Assembly: GCA_022509185.1 (NCBI GenBank) | Contig: JAFLTS010000004.1 | Coordinates: forward strand, 1 to 64,000 | Reading direction: 5' to 3' | Length of the DNA stretch: 64,000 nt | Origin: Muribaculaceae bacterium | Lineage (GTDB): Bacteria > Bacteroidota > Bacteroidia > Bacteroidales > Muribaculaceae | In this document: piece by piece, positions 42,185 to 51,821 of the stretch | How the letters are laid out: every line of letters begins with the position of its first letter | How positions within the stretch are numbered: position 1 is the stretch's first letter | The notes under the pieces: model-generated | The model's database searches: none | What the model was told of the DNA's origin: nothing | What the model saw: only the letters and a program-made list of their open reading frames with translations | Program-made: the position numbers and the translations under genes

Positions 42185-43462
42185 TTACCAACGAGCTCCT
42201 CCTCCACCGCCTCCGGTAGCTCCGCCTCCAAAACCACCACCGAAACTTCCTCCTCCTCGGCCGGATCCTAAAATAGCTCCGGCAGCCAAAGCAGCTCCGG
42301 TACCATCATTGCGTTTAGGTATATTATATTTTCTTCTTGTCTGATTGTGACAATACTTACACTCATAAATTCTTTCTCCCACGCCGGAATGACGTGTTGT
42401 AGCCGGAACCACGGTATGATCTTTAATCATTGTCATGGCTTTCGTATGGCAATGAGGACATTCTTCATAGGGTGAATGTCGGTTCGGGAAGGCAAATCTC
42501 TCAACGGTACCACAATCTTCACATACCCATACATCGTAGTCTACAGAGTTTAATTTTTCCTCAAGATCTTGAGAGGGACTAAGAAGATTGTTATCTTCTT
42601 CTTCATTTAGTTTTTTCATTATGCCTTTACAAGCGGGACAACTCATCGGGCTATTTCTACTCTTGGAGTACCTTTTTTTTGCTATAAAATAAGGAATGAT
42701 TCCTAGACCCAAAGAGAAGATTGCCATTAATAAATATGTAGATAAGTTATCGTGCCATCCTCTCGCCTTCGAATAACGGTCGAGCTTTTTGAATTTTCCA
42801 GAATCATAGAATAATTTTAACCAAGAAAAAATAGCGATACCGCATATTATAATTATGATAAAAGCAATGAAATCTCCCGTGGATATGTCAGATTCAGGCA
42901 TTTCCTCCCATTTTTCCTTATTATTGCTTTTCAATTCTTTAGCAGCTTCAGGATCACTTAAGACTTTAGCCACATCTGCAGATACCGCTACAACGGCACT
43001 ATCAAGATCACCGTTTCTCATATAAGGTACCACAGACCGTTGCAATATCTTGGCTGCGGAGATATCCGGAATAATTCCTTCCACCCCATATCCTGCAGCT
43101 ATCCAGGCCTCACGTTGTTCAGGCACAATCAAAATTATGACACCGTTATCTGTATCGGATTTACCAACTTTCCATATATCAAATAGACGTGTAGCAAATT
43201 CCTCTTTAGAATATTCACCTGTATTTGGCACCACCACCGTTACAACTTCAGCCCCGGTAGACTGTCTTAATTTCCATAAAATATCATTAGCCTGAGCTTT
43301 TGCCTGTGGACTCACCAATGAAGCGGGATCCGATATATATACCCTCCGGTCTTTAACATTAGGATTATCTAAATCTTGCGGGGAATATTCTTTTGCAAAA
43401 GAGACAGATGCAACTAATATAAGACAAAAAAAGAAGAAATATTTAAAGATTTTACGAGACAT
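42185..43462 (-). CDS. TPM domain protein (YgcG-like)
   Basis: A 425-residue envelope protein. After the signal peptide (first 23 residues) comes a TPM domain (about 35-165, with VSPQAKAQANDIL and WIAAGYGVEGIIPD). It continues with membrane segments near residues 195-215 and 240-260, a zinc-ribbon-like set (CPACKGIMKK, CEDCGTV, CPHCHTK, CKYC) and a Gly-rich tail. TPM proteins are linked to photosystem and envelope quality control; function here is unknown. It starts 3 bases after the dgt stop. Confidence 0.85.
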   Translation of the reverse strand: MSRKIFKYFFFFCLILVASVSFAKEYSPQDLDNPNVKDRRVYISDPASLVSPQAKAQANDILWKLRQSTGAEVVTVVVPNTGEYSKEEFATRLFDIWKVGKSDTDNGVIILIVPEQREAWIAAGYGVEGIIPDISAAKILQRSVVPYMRNGDLDSAVVAVSADVAKVLSDPEAAKELKSNNKEKWEEMPESDISTGDFIAFIIIIICGIAIFSWLKLFYDSGKFKKLDRYSKARGWHDNLSTYLLMAIFSLGLGIIPYFIAKKRYSKSRNSPMSCPACKGIMKKLNEEEDNNLLSPSQDLEEKLNSVDYDVWVCEDCGTVERFAFPNRHSPYEECPHCHTKAMTMIKDHTVVPATTRHSGVGERIYECKYCHNQTRRKYNIPKRNDGTGAALAAGAILGSGRGGGSFGGGFGGGATGGGGGGARW

Positions 43463-43465
43463 GAT

Positions 43466-44788
43466 TTATACAGCAGGAAGAGAGTGGCCATTTAATTTTC
43501 TAAAAAGATCGAGAGCATAAACATCAGTCATGCCTGAAATATGATCAAGTACAGCTTGAATTTTTCCATAAATTGTTGGTGCGTTAATATCGTATTGCTT
43601 TGGCATTTTAGTAAGAAGTAACATACTATAATTTTTTTCAGGATTCAAAACAGCTTCCATTAACACATCAAGCAGATAATTAATGATCCTTCCACCGGCA
43701 AGATCCACATCCACCACGTCCGGGGCACAATAAATCCGGTTATAAGCTAAATTAGAACATTCCCGGTAAGCCAATTTTTGAGGATCGGGCATAAGTTCCA
43801 CAAGAGGGCTTACTTTTTCTCCATTCATTATAGGATCAATATACTCTAAGAAAGCATCTGCGCAATTGGCAACCATTTCTCCTATAACGTTTGATCGAAG
43901 ATAACCAATTTTTTCATTTGGATCATCAAGATATCCCGTACCTCTTAGAAGTTTATCACGTTTATCTTTTTGAAAAAAGGCGAGCAAATATTCGAAGGCC
44001 TCACTCAAAGAAAGGATGCCAAGTTTGTGAGCATCTTCTATGTCCATAATCTGGTAGCAGATATCATCCGCCGCTTCCATAAGATAAACTAAGGGATGAC
44101 GCGCAAAAACTCCGGTATTAAGTTCAGGAATTCCCAACCAGTCAGCAACCTTTCGATATAGACCCTCTTCGCTTTCAAAGAATCCGAATTTTCCTTTATC
44201 CCCGGCATGTTGAGAAGTCCATGGATATTTTACTAAGGTGCCTAAAGTACTATATGTCATTGCAAACCCCCCTTTTCTACGACCTACAAATTGATGAGTC
44301 AGAAGACGAAAAGAATTTGCGTTGCCTTCGAAATTTATAAGGTCGGCCCATTGGCGCTCTGAAACCTCAGATTTTAAATCTCTTCCAGGGCCTTCACTAA
44401 ACCAGGTAGAGATGGTTTTCTCACCTGAATGTCCGAAAGGAGGATTACCAAGGTCGTGACACAGGCAGGCAGTGGCTACAATATCAGGAATGTGCTCAAG
44501 GATATGGGTCTGAGATGGGAAAAGATTTCGGGTAATGATTCTGTGTAATACCTCACGAGACATTGATCTTCCCACAGTTGACACTTCAAGGCTGTGAGTT
44601 AGTCTGTTATGCACAAATACACTTCCCGGCAAAGGGAAAACCTGAGTTTTATTCTGTAATCTTCTAAAAGGAGAAGAAAACACCATTCGGTCGAAATCCC
44701 GTTGGAACACACTTCTCATTTGTGAATTTTTATCATGGAATTCCTCCAGGCCTAACCTTTTGTCGCTAATTAAATTTTCCCAATTCAT
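43466..44788 (-). CDS. dgt: dGTP triphosphohydrolase
   Basis: Hydrolyses dGTP (or other dNTPs) to the nucleoside and triphosphate. 440 residues. The HD motif is split over NRLTHSLEVSTVGRS and CLCHDLGNPPFGHSGE, with the later conserved AADDICYQIMDIEDAH. It heads a two-gene minus unit with the TPM gene. No clear promoter is seen in the 83 bases shared with porT. Confidence 0.93.
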   Translation of the reverse strand: MNWENLISDKRLGLEEFHDKNSQMRSVFQRDFDRMVFSSPFRRLQNKTQVFPLPGSVFVHNRLTHSLEVSTVGRSMSREVLHRIITRNLFPSQTHILEHIPDIVATACLCHDLGNPPFGHSGEKTISTWFSEGPGRDLKSEVSERQWADLINFEGNANSFRLLTHQFVGRRKGGFAMTYSTLGTLVKYPWTSQHAGDKGKFGFFESEEGLYRKVADWLGIPELNTGVFARHPLVYLMEAADDICYQIMDIEDAHKLGILSLSEAFEYLLAFFQKDKRDKLLRGTGYLDDPNEKIGYLRSNVIGEMVANCADAFLEYIDPIMNGEKVSPLVELMPDPQKLAYRECSNLAYNRIYCAPDVVDVDLAGGRIINYLLDVLMEAVLNPEKNYSMLLLTKMPKQYDINAPTIYGKIQAVLDHISGMTDVYALDLFRKLNGHSLPAV

Positions 44789-44871
44789 AATGAAGTATAT
44801 ATATTTCTTAACAAAAACATCAAGGAAAATATTGTGGCAATAATGAGAAGACTCCTCTCGTTATTAGAATA

Positions 44872-45621
44872 ATGAATAAAAACTTCCATAAAGGCTTTTT
44901 TAGGAAATTCATAGAGATCTTCTGTCTGATCCTTCTTTTTGCAATGGGAGGTACGGTTACAGGTATGGCCAAACCCACTGATAAACTGATGAACAGGCCT
45001 TATGCAGATTTAAAAAAATGGCATCTTGGCTTTTCCGTTGGTTTTCATGTTCAAGACCTGAGTTTTACTCATAATGGCTTTCTTACTCCCGAAGGAGAAC
45101 AATGGCAAATGGAAGTGCCTTCTTTTTCTCCGGGATTTGCACTGAATGTTTTAGCCGATCTTAGATTGCATCAATATTTAAATCTAAGGTTTACCCCCGG
45201 AATTTATTTTGGTAGTAAAGGAGTAGTGATGCGTGAATACACAACAGGAGAAAAGCTTAAACAAGACGTGAAAAGCGCATATGTAGTAACACCCATTGAT
45301 CTTAAAGTGTCAGGCAATAGACTCCATAACGTTAGACCTTATCTCACCACGGGTGTAATGGGTACTTTTGATGTGACAAAAAAACGAATGGATTATCTCG
45401 TTTTCAATACCTTCGATGCCTATCTCACCATAGGATTCGGAGTGGATTTCTATATGCCTTTTTTCAAGTTTATACCGGAGGTGAAATTCTGTTTCGGGCT
45501 TACGGACATACTTCGTCACAAACGTCCAGATCTCGAAGATGATATGCAAACTTATAAGATCACTCAGTCATTGAATAAGGTGAAATCAAATATGGTAGTG
45601 ATCAATTTCTATTTTGAATAA
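44872..45621 (+). CDS. porT: Type IX secretion protein PorT
   Basis: A 249-residue outer-membrane beta-barrel needed for type IX secretion. It starts with a hydrophobic signal near residues 14-30 and ends with the PorT-like signature FFKFIPEVKFCFGLTDIL, HKRPDLEDD and VINFYFE. It is the first gene of the secretion cluster and lies 3 bases before porP. In several Bacteroidetes genomes porT is unlinked from porPKLMN, so its position here helps bind the set into one transcript. Confidence 0.88.
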   Translation: MNKNFHKGFFRKFIEIFCLILLFAMGGTVTGMAKPTDKLMNRPYADLKKWHLGFSVGFHVQDLSFTHNGFLTPEGEQWQMEVPSFSPGFALNVLADLRLHQYLNLRFTPGIYFGSKGVVMREYTTGEKLKQDVKSAYVVTPIDLKVSGNRLHNVRPYLTTGVMGTFDVTKKRMDYLVFNTFDAYLTIGFGVDFYMPFFKFIPEVKFCFGLTDILRHKRPDLEDDMQTYKITQSLNKVKSNMVVINFYFE

Positions 45622-45624
45622 AAT

Positions 45625-46689
45625 ATGGCTTCCTTTCAAAGAAAAATATTATTAATAGTTGTAGGAGCCATCACTATGATATGGGGTGAACTTAAAGCAC
45701 AAGACTATATGATATTGACCCAGTCTTGGGCAATGCCTACCTTGTTAAATCCGGCCGCTACGGGAGACATAGATTATATCCGTATCCGGGGAGGTGCACA
45801 GATGACTTGGTTTGGAAGTAAAGATTCTCCAAAGAATTATTTAGCAACAGCCGATTCCCCTTTTAAGCTTGCAGGCAAACGAATAGGTGCCGGTGTCATG
45901 GTGAGCAGCATGTCTTATGATCTGTTTCGCAATTTGCTGGTGGGAGCTCAGGGAAGTTATAAATTCAATCTTAAGAAAGGAACCTTAAGCGTAGGACTTC
46001 AGTTAGGGTATTATCATTCTAAATTTAAAGGGAGTGAACTTATTCTTGACAACCGTGATGAAAATGAAGGTATAGATGGTGGACCGACAGAAGGAGGCGA
46101 AGGAGGCGAAGGAGAAGAAGATGATCCGGAATTTCAGGAACCGGATAAATATGACACCGATCTGCCTACACAGGATGTTTCCGGAGGAGCCTTCGATATT
46201 TCAATAGGTGTAAGATATGTTCATCCAAAATTTTATGTAGGACTGTCAGGATTGCATCTTACCAATACAACGCTGCGATTAAGGAAGGATGCAGAAGAGT
46301 CGACCGACTCACGGTATGTAGAGAGCAAACTTCCTGCAACAATGTATTTTGAGGGTGGTGGCAATATTGGGATAAATAACTCGTTAATATCATTGCAACC
46401 CTCAATGGTCTTGGCCACCGATTTTAAGGATTTCACCGGAGTAGTGGTAATGAGGGCAACTTATAATAATCGAGTGACGTTTGGAATAGACTATCGTTAT
46501 AACAGAGCGTTTGGAGCCTTAGCGGCTCTCAACTTGAAAAACTTTTACATAGGCTATTCCTGGGAATATGATTATTCAGGACATCCTCGAGGTTCGACAG
46601 GTAACCATGAATTGGTGATAGGATATCAGTTCAAACTGGATATGGGAGGAAAGAATATGTTTTCACATCGCTCGATTAGAATAATGTAG
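45625..46689 (+). CDS. porP: Type IX secretion outer-membrane protein PorP/SprF
   Basis: A 354-residue PorP/SprF family barrel. The signal peptide ends after LKAQ and the family start QDYMILTQSWAMPTLLNPAA follows. The rest alternates as barrel strands and ends in a typical strand (HELVIGYQFKLDM). An acidic insertion at about residues 142-178 (EGGEGGEGEEDDPEF) is unusual. PorP links cell-surface proteins to the secretion machine. It is followed by porK. Confidence 0.93.
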   Translation: MASFQRKILLIVVGAITMIWGELKAQDYMILTQSWAMPTLLNPAATGDIDYIRIRGGAQMTWFGSKDSPKNYLATADSPFKLAGKRIGAGVMVSSMSYDLFRNLLVGAQGSYKFNLKKGTLSVGLQLGYYHSKFKGSELILDNRDENEGIDGGPTEGGEGGEGEEDDPEFQEPDKYDTDLPTQDVSGGAFDISIGVRYVHPKFYVGLSGLHLTNTTLRLRKDAEESTDSRYVESKLPATMYFEGGGNIGINNSLISLQPSMVLATDFKDFTGVVVMRATYNNRVTFGIDYRYNRAFGALAALNLKNFYIGYSWEYDYSGHPRGSTGNHELVIGYQFKLDMGGKNMFSHRSIRIM

Positions 46690-46709
46690 GCAAGCTAACC
46701 TTTGAAAAC

Positions 46710-48185
46710 ATGAAAAAAGAAAGAGATATAAAATTGAAAAGAAATTTTTACAGTGCCGTTTGTGCTGGAGTTGCAATCGGTTCAGCATTGACTCTGACAT
46801 CATGTTTCGGGACCAGGAGCTCCTCAATGGGAGGAGAAGTCACCGGAGTTGGTGGTTCTGCATGGGCAGAACCCACGCCTTATGGCATGGTGCTGATAGA
46901 TAGGGGTAGTATAGCCATGGGACCCGGTAAGGATGATTCCATAGCCGGAATTAAGGCTGACCCACGCGGTGTGTCGATAGATGCTTTCTGGATGGATGAA
47001 ACCGAGATTACAAATTCAAAGTATAAGCAGTTTGTATTCTGGGTAAGAGATTCTATTATCAGGGAGCGACTTTATGATCCGGCCTATGGGGGAAATGAAA
47101 CATTTAAAATAGAGGAAGACAAAGAGGGCAATCCTATAGATCCTTATCTTAATTGGTCTAAACCGATACCATGGAGAAACGCCAATGAAGATGAACAAAG
47201 AGCTATTGAAAGTGTCTACCGTATCAATCCTATCACCGGTCATCGTGAACTTGATCCGACACAGCTCAACTACCGTTATGAGATCTATAATCATACAGAG
47301 GCGGCCAAGCGTAAAAATCGGCTTGATCCAACCGCTCGGGAATACAATACAGATCTTCCGGTTTCGACAGAATTGCCGATGATATCCAAAGATACGGCAT
47401 ATCTATCAGAAGAAGGAGAGATAATACGTGAAACGGTGACAAGACCTCTTACCGGGGATTTTGATTTCGTAAACACCTACATAGTGAATGTATATCCCGA
47501 TACCACATGCTGGATCAATGATTTTGATTACGCATACAATGAACCTTACACCAGGATGTATTTCTCACATGCAGGATATAATAATTATCCAGTGGTAGGG
47601 GTTAGTTGGGAACAAGCTAATGCATTTTCAAACTGGAGGACGGATTTTTTGAAGCGTTCAATAGGCCGCGAAGGAGTATATATTGAGCCCTATCGTCTAC
47701 CCACAGAGGCAGAGTGGGAATATGCTGCAAGGGCAGGAAATTCAGAGACTCCATTTCCATGGGAAGAGACATTGCCATATGATGAGAGAGGATGTTTTTA
47801 CGCCAATTTCAAGCCTATGGATGGAGATTATGTGAGAGACGGCCATGTCATCACATCACCGGTAGGTACTTATTCGGCAAATGACTTCGGGTTGTATGAT
47901 ATGGCAGGAAATGTTTCGGAGTGGACCTCCACCGCCTATTCAGAAAGTATTGACAAGCTGACAGCAGATATCAATCCCGAATATAGATATGACGCGGCTA
48001 AGGAAGATCCTTACCGCATGAAGAGAAAGATAGTGAGAGGCGGATCCTGGAAAGACGTAGCCAACAATATCCGGAGCGACCTTAGAATGTGGGAATATCA
48101 AAACGAGCAAAGATCATATATAGGCTTCAGAAATGTGCGTACCCAGATAGGATTCGCAAAAGGTACCCAAAAGAAAAAGAAATAG
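46710..48185 (+). CDS. porK: Type IX secretion lipoprotein PorK/GldK
   Basis: A 491-residue lipoprotein (lipobox LTLTSC near residue 32) with a formylglycine-generating enzyme-like domain, here structural rather than catalytic. Motifs are GMVLIDRGSIAMGPGKDD, DAFWMDETEITNSKYK, RLPTEAEWEYAARAG, MAGNVSEWT and VRGGSWKD. It forms the periplasmic ring with PorN below the outer membrane. The middle (about 130-260) carries lineage-specific loops. Confidence 0.94.
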   Translation: MKKERDIKLKRNFYSAVCAGVAIGSALTLTSCFGTRSSSMGGEVTGVGGSAWAEPTPYGMVLIDRGSIAMGPGKDDSIAGIKADPRGVSIDAFWMDETEITNSKYKQFVFWVRDSIIRERLYDPAYGGNETFKIEEDKEGNPIDPYLNWSKPIPWRNANEDEQRAIESVYRINPITGHRELDPTQLNYRYEIYNHTEAAKRKNRLDPTAREYNTDLPVSTELPMISKDTAYLSEEGEIIRETVTRPLTGDFDFVNTYIVNVYPDTTCWINDFDYAYNEPYTRMYFSHAGYNNYPVVGVSWEQANAFSNWRTDFLKRSIGREGVYIEPYRLPTEAEWEYAARAGNSETPFPWEETLPYDERGCFYANFKPMDGDYVRDGHVITSPVGTYSANDFGLYDMAGNVSEWTSTAYSESIDKLTADINPEYRYDAAKEDPYRMKRKIVRGGSWKDVANNIRSDLRMWEYQNEQRSYIGFRNVRTQIGFAKGTQKKKK

Positions 48186-48188
48186 GAT

Positions 48189-49022
48189 ATGGAGAAGTTT
48201 AGAAGATACACAAACAGTATAGAAGCGTTCCTTCATAGCGACAATGGACAGCGTTTCTTCAATATAGCGTATTCGGTGGGTGCTGCCATCGTGATTTGGG
48301 GAGCTTTGTTCAAGATCCTTCACCTTCCCGGAGGCAACACACTTCTCTGTATAGGTATGGGTACCGAAATCGCGATGTTTATTCTCACAGCGTTCGACCG
48401 TCCGCCCAAAGAACCAAATTGGGAAGAGATAGTGCCTGCATTAAGCGGAAAGAGCGGTAACGGAGAACTTCAATCAGAAGCCCAACCGGTAGAAGCAGTT
48501 ACCATTGTAGACGATGCGGGTAATCCGGAAGATTATGTATCTTCTACAAAGTCTATGGTGAGTGCCACCGACAATCTGTCGAAAGCTTCGGAACTCGCTG
48601 AGGCCACCAATCGGTTTGTAGAAGCCATCGAGGGGATTTCCCAACAGATGAGCCAGCTTAATGAAGCAATGTCATCGGGTTCAAACGGGTATGCTGAACA
48701 TATGGCCAACCTTAACAGAAATCTTTCCGGCCTGAATACAATATATGAGATTCAGCTTAGGAGCGTTTCCGGTCAACTTGAAGCGATAGAAAGAGTTAAC
48801 AAGGGACTGAAAGAAATAAGAGATATGTATGAAAAGTCGGCAGCCGATTCAGAAAAATACTGCGAAGAAACAGAAAAGATGGCTCGTTATATGAAACAGC
48901 TTAATGAGGTTTATGCCCGCATGATATCAGCTATGACTTTGGGTGGTGCTCATCATCATAACGGATCTGTAATGACAGAAGCAGAGGTTAATCCCACCAT
49001 GGCCAACCAGCCTCAATTATAA
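48189..49022 (+). CDS. porL: Type IX secretion motor protein PorL/GldL
   Basis: A 277-residue inner-membrane protein that, with PorM, forms the proton-driven motor. Two helices are seen (about 23-44, NIAYSVGAAIVIWGALFKIL, and 51-69, TLLCIGMGTEIAMFILTAF). The rest is a charged, coiled cytosolic domain (residues 120-260). It starts 3 bases after porK. The length is in the usual range. Confidence 0.94.
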   Translation: MEKFRRYTNSIEAFLHSDNGQRFFNIAYSVGAAIVIWGALFKILHLPGGNTLLCIGMGTEIAMFILTAFDRPPKEPNWEEIVPALSGKSGNGELQSEAQPVEAVTIVDDAGNPEDYVSSTKSMVSATDNLSKASELAEATNRFVEAIEGISQQMSQLNEAMSSGSNGYAEHMANLNRNLSGLNTIYEIQLRSVSGQLEAIERVNKGLKEIRDMYEKSAADSEKYCEETEKMARYMKQLNEVYARMISAMTLGGAHHHNGSVMTEAEVNPTMANQPQL

Positions 49023-49061
49023 AGGAAAACCAAATACAACTAAACCTAACAACGAAAAAAA

Positions 49062-50630
49062 GTGGCTTCCGGTAATAATGTCACAAGAATGTCGCCCCGT
49101 CAGCGAATGATCAACCTGATGTATATCGTGTTGACGGCAATGCTTGCACTGAATGTTTCGAGCGATGTGCTCAACGGTTTCAATCAAGTGCACGACGGTC
49201 TTGCGCGTACCAATGAAAATATGGCTGCAAAGAATGATATACAATATCTATATTTGCAGGAACTCAATGCCAAGAATCCTACCAAAGTAGGTCCCTGGCT
49301 GGAAAAGGGTACATTCTTAAAAAATTATTCCACCTCTCTCTTAAATGAGATAGATTCTCTTAAATTTGCAATAGCCCGACAGGCCGACGGCAAGAAGGGG
49401 AATCCCGATAATCTGGTGAACCTCGATGATCTCGAGGCGGCTTCAGTGGTGATGTTGAATCCTTCCACCAACAGTGGCAGACATTTGAAAGAACAGATAA
49501 ATCAGTTCAGAACCAGTGTGGCAGCACTTATCACAGATTCAGTAAAAAGAGACGCTGTGATAGATATGTTATCGACCGAAGTTAAGAATATACGGCAAGT
49601 TGGAGCAACTGAGTCGTGGGAGGAACAGATGTTTGACAATATGCCTGCTGTGGCGGCAGTGACAATGTTGACAAAACTTCAGAGTGATATCAGAGAGGCT
49701 GAGAGTGAGGCTTTATCCAATCTAATTACTAACGTAGATATAGGAGATGTGAGGGTTAATGAATTGAAACCTTATGTTATTCCTAATTCCAACATGGTGA
49801 TGAGGGGTGGTAAATATACGGCCAACATAGTGCTTGCAGCCATAGATACAACCCAACGCCCGGCTATCTTTGTAAACGACAGTAAGATTGAAAACGGTCT
49901 GCTGGAACTTGTAGCTTCAACAGTTGGTACTCATGATTATTCCGGCTATATTGAGGTGGCCAGGGGAGATGGCACTTTAGACCGACGGCCTTTTAGTTCA
50001 AGCTATACAGTGATGGAGCCTATGGCAACCATTTCACCGACCCTGATGAATGTATTATACGCAGGAATAGAGAATCCGGTGAGTATTTCAGTGCCGGGAG
50101 TAGCAATGAATGCTGTTGAAGCCACTATGACTAATGGTACACTTTCCCGTCAGGGAGACAGGTGGGTTGCCCGTCCGGGTCAGATAGGACAGGATGCAGT
50201 GATATCTGTATTTGCTTCAATGGATGGTCAACGTCAACAAGTAGGATCTATGACCTTCCGAGTAAGAAAACTTCCTGACCCTGCGCCCTACATCCCTATT
50301 AAAGATGCGCAAGGTAATATAGTAAACTATAAGGGAAGCCCTCGGAAAATTTCGAAGGCACAATTGATGGAAGCAGAAGCTATAGGAGCTGCAATAGACG
50401 ATGATCTCCTGAATGTGAGCTATTCAGTAGTTTCCTTTGCCACAACATTTTATGATTCAATGGGTAATGCCATACCGGAGGTTTCAGACGGTAATAAGTT
50501 TTCCTCAAGACAGAAGGAACAATTCCGAAGGCTTAAACCCGGCAGTAGGTTTTTTATCTCGAATGTGAAGGCCAAAGGCCCAGACGGCATCACAAGAGAT
50601 ATTTATCCGATTGAAGTATCCTTAAATTAA
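49062..50630 (+). CDS. porM: Type IX secretion motor protein PorM/GldM
   Basis: A 522-residue protein with a short cytosolic N-terminus, one helix (MINLMYIVLTAMLALNVSS) and a long periplasmic part that spans toward the PorK-PorN ring. The start is GTG at 49062: it keeps the residues before MSPRQRMINL that the family has, while the next ATG (49089) would begin at that motif. It lies 39 bases after porL. Confidence 0.94.
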   Translation: MASGNNVTRMSPRQRMINLMYIVLTAMLALNVSSDVLNGFNQVHDGLARTNENMAAKNDIQYLYLQELNAKNPTKVGPWLEKGTFLKNYSTSLLNEIDSLKFAIARQADGKKGNPDNLVNLDDLEAASVVMLNPSTNSGRHLKEQINQFRTSVAALITDSVKRDAVIDMLSTEVKNIRQVGATESWEEQMFDNMPAVAAVTMLTKLQSDIREAESEALSNLITNVDIGDVRVNELKPYVIPNSNMVMRGGKYTANIVLAAIDTTQRPAIFVNDSKIENGLLELVASTVGTHDYSGYIEVARGDGTLDRRPFSSSYTVMEPMATISPTLMNVLYAGIENPVSISVPGVAMNAVEATMTNGTLSRQGDRWVARPGQIGQDAVISVFASMDGQRQQVGSMTFRVRKLPDPAPYIPIKDAQGNIVNYKGSPRKISKAQLMEAEAIGAAIDDDLLNVSYSVVSFATTFYDSMGNAIPEVSDGNKFSSRQKEQFRRLKPGSRFFISNVKAKGPDGITRDIYPIEVSLN

Positions 50631-50656
50631 ACTGAATTCTGATAAAATAACATATC

Positions 50657-51817
50657 ATGAAATTAAGTAAGTTATTGATTTGCACCTTAATGTTATCTTT
50701 TTCAACAGTAGGTTTCGCCCAGGTAGAGAATGCGGGAGGAGTAAGAAAGCGTACTGAAAAGGAAAATAAAGATAAAAACACTACATCGGGTGTAACCGAC
50801 CGTATGCAAGGTTTTTTTCAGAAGAAAGAAACACACGATGCAGATCTATCTTATATGAAGCAGGTTTACCGCCGGTTGGATCTGGATAAAGGACCGAATG
50901 CCGCTCTCTATTATCCTGAGGACGTGATAGATGGCCAGGAAAATCTATTCAGAATTATACTTCGTCTTGTGGTAGATGGAAAAGTTCCTGCCTATGAATA
51001 TCTTGACGGACGCGAAATATTTACCGACCAATATAAAGTTCAGGTAGGAGAGATGCTCGATCGATTCGGGATCTATGGACAATTAGCTAAAGGCTCTACC
51101 GAAAAGAATCCTAAATACTTTATAGAAGAAGCAGACGTTCCCACGAATCAAGTAATGAACTATTATATATTAGAGAAATGGGAATTCGACCGACGTAGCA
51201 GCAGTATGAAAACCTCAGTGGAAGCTATCTGTCCGGTATTAAATAGATATAGCGATTATGGAGGAGAAGACAGATATCCCATGTTCTGGGTTAAATTTGA
51301 TAATTTACGTCCTTATCTAGCACAACAATATGTGTTTATAAGTGATGATAATAATATTCCACAATATTCACTGGATGATTATTTTAATCTGGGTCTGTAT
51401 GATGGAGAAATCTACAAAACCAGAAATCTAAGGAATCAATCTTTGGCCCAGATGTTTCCTGATGAAGATGATTTGAAACATGCACAGGATTCAATAGACA
51501 ATCATCTCCGCAATTACGGTAAGAACCTATGGGTGCCGTCGCGCGAAGAATATCTTGCCATGAGAGAAAACGAAGGGAAAAAGAAGAAGGGAGAAGAAAA
51601 AACGGCAGCGGTTTCTGAAGAACTTCCGGAAAGAACTCTATCGGGAGAAGAAACGGTAGTGACACAAACGGAAGAAGAAAATGAGGAACAGGCAATTTCA
51701 GCGAGGGCTAAGAAAAAGACCACCAAGAAAAAGGCAGCTAAGAAACCCAAGGTTTCGTCATCTGCAGCTTCTAATTCATCAGCAGAAAAATCTGTAAGAC
51801 GTCGTAAAAAAGGATAG
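50657..51817 (+). CDS. porN: Type IX secretion protein PorN/GldN
   Basis: A 386-residue periplasmic partner of PorK, with a signal peptide (first 21 residues) and the conserved core, including AALYYPEDVIDG, VPAYEYLDGREIFTD and WEFDRRSSSM. The core ends near residue 305. The last 80 residues are low complexity, first acidic (about 320-345) and then lysine- and alanine-rich (TTKKKAAKKPKV), ending RRRKKG. That tail is not part of the usual PorN. Confidence 0.93.
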   Translation: MKLSKLLICTLMLSFSTVGFAQVENAGGVRKRTEKENKDKNTTSGVTDRMQGFFQKKETHDADLSYMKQVYRRLDLDKGPNAALYYPEDVIDGQENLFRIILRLVVDGKVPAYEYLDGREIFTDQYKVQVGEMLDRFGIYGQLAKGSTEKNPKYFIEEADVPTNQVMNYYILEKWEFDRRSSSMKTSVEAICPVLNRYSDYGGEDRYPMFWVKFDNLRPYLAQQYVFISDDNNIPQYSLDDYFNLGLYDGEIYKTRNLRNQSLAQMFPDEDDLKHAQDSIDNHLRNYGKNLWVPSREEYLAMRENEGKKKKGEEKTAAVSEELPERTLSGEETVVTQTEEENEEQAISARAKKKTTKKKAAKKPKVSSSAASNSSAEKSVRRRKKG

Positions 51818-51821
51818 TAAC

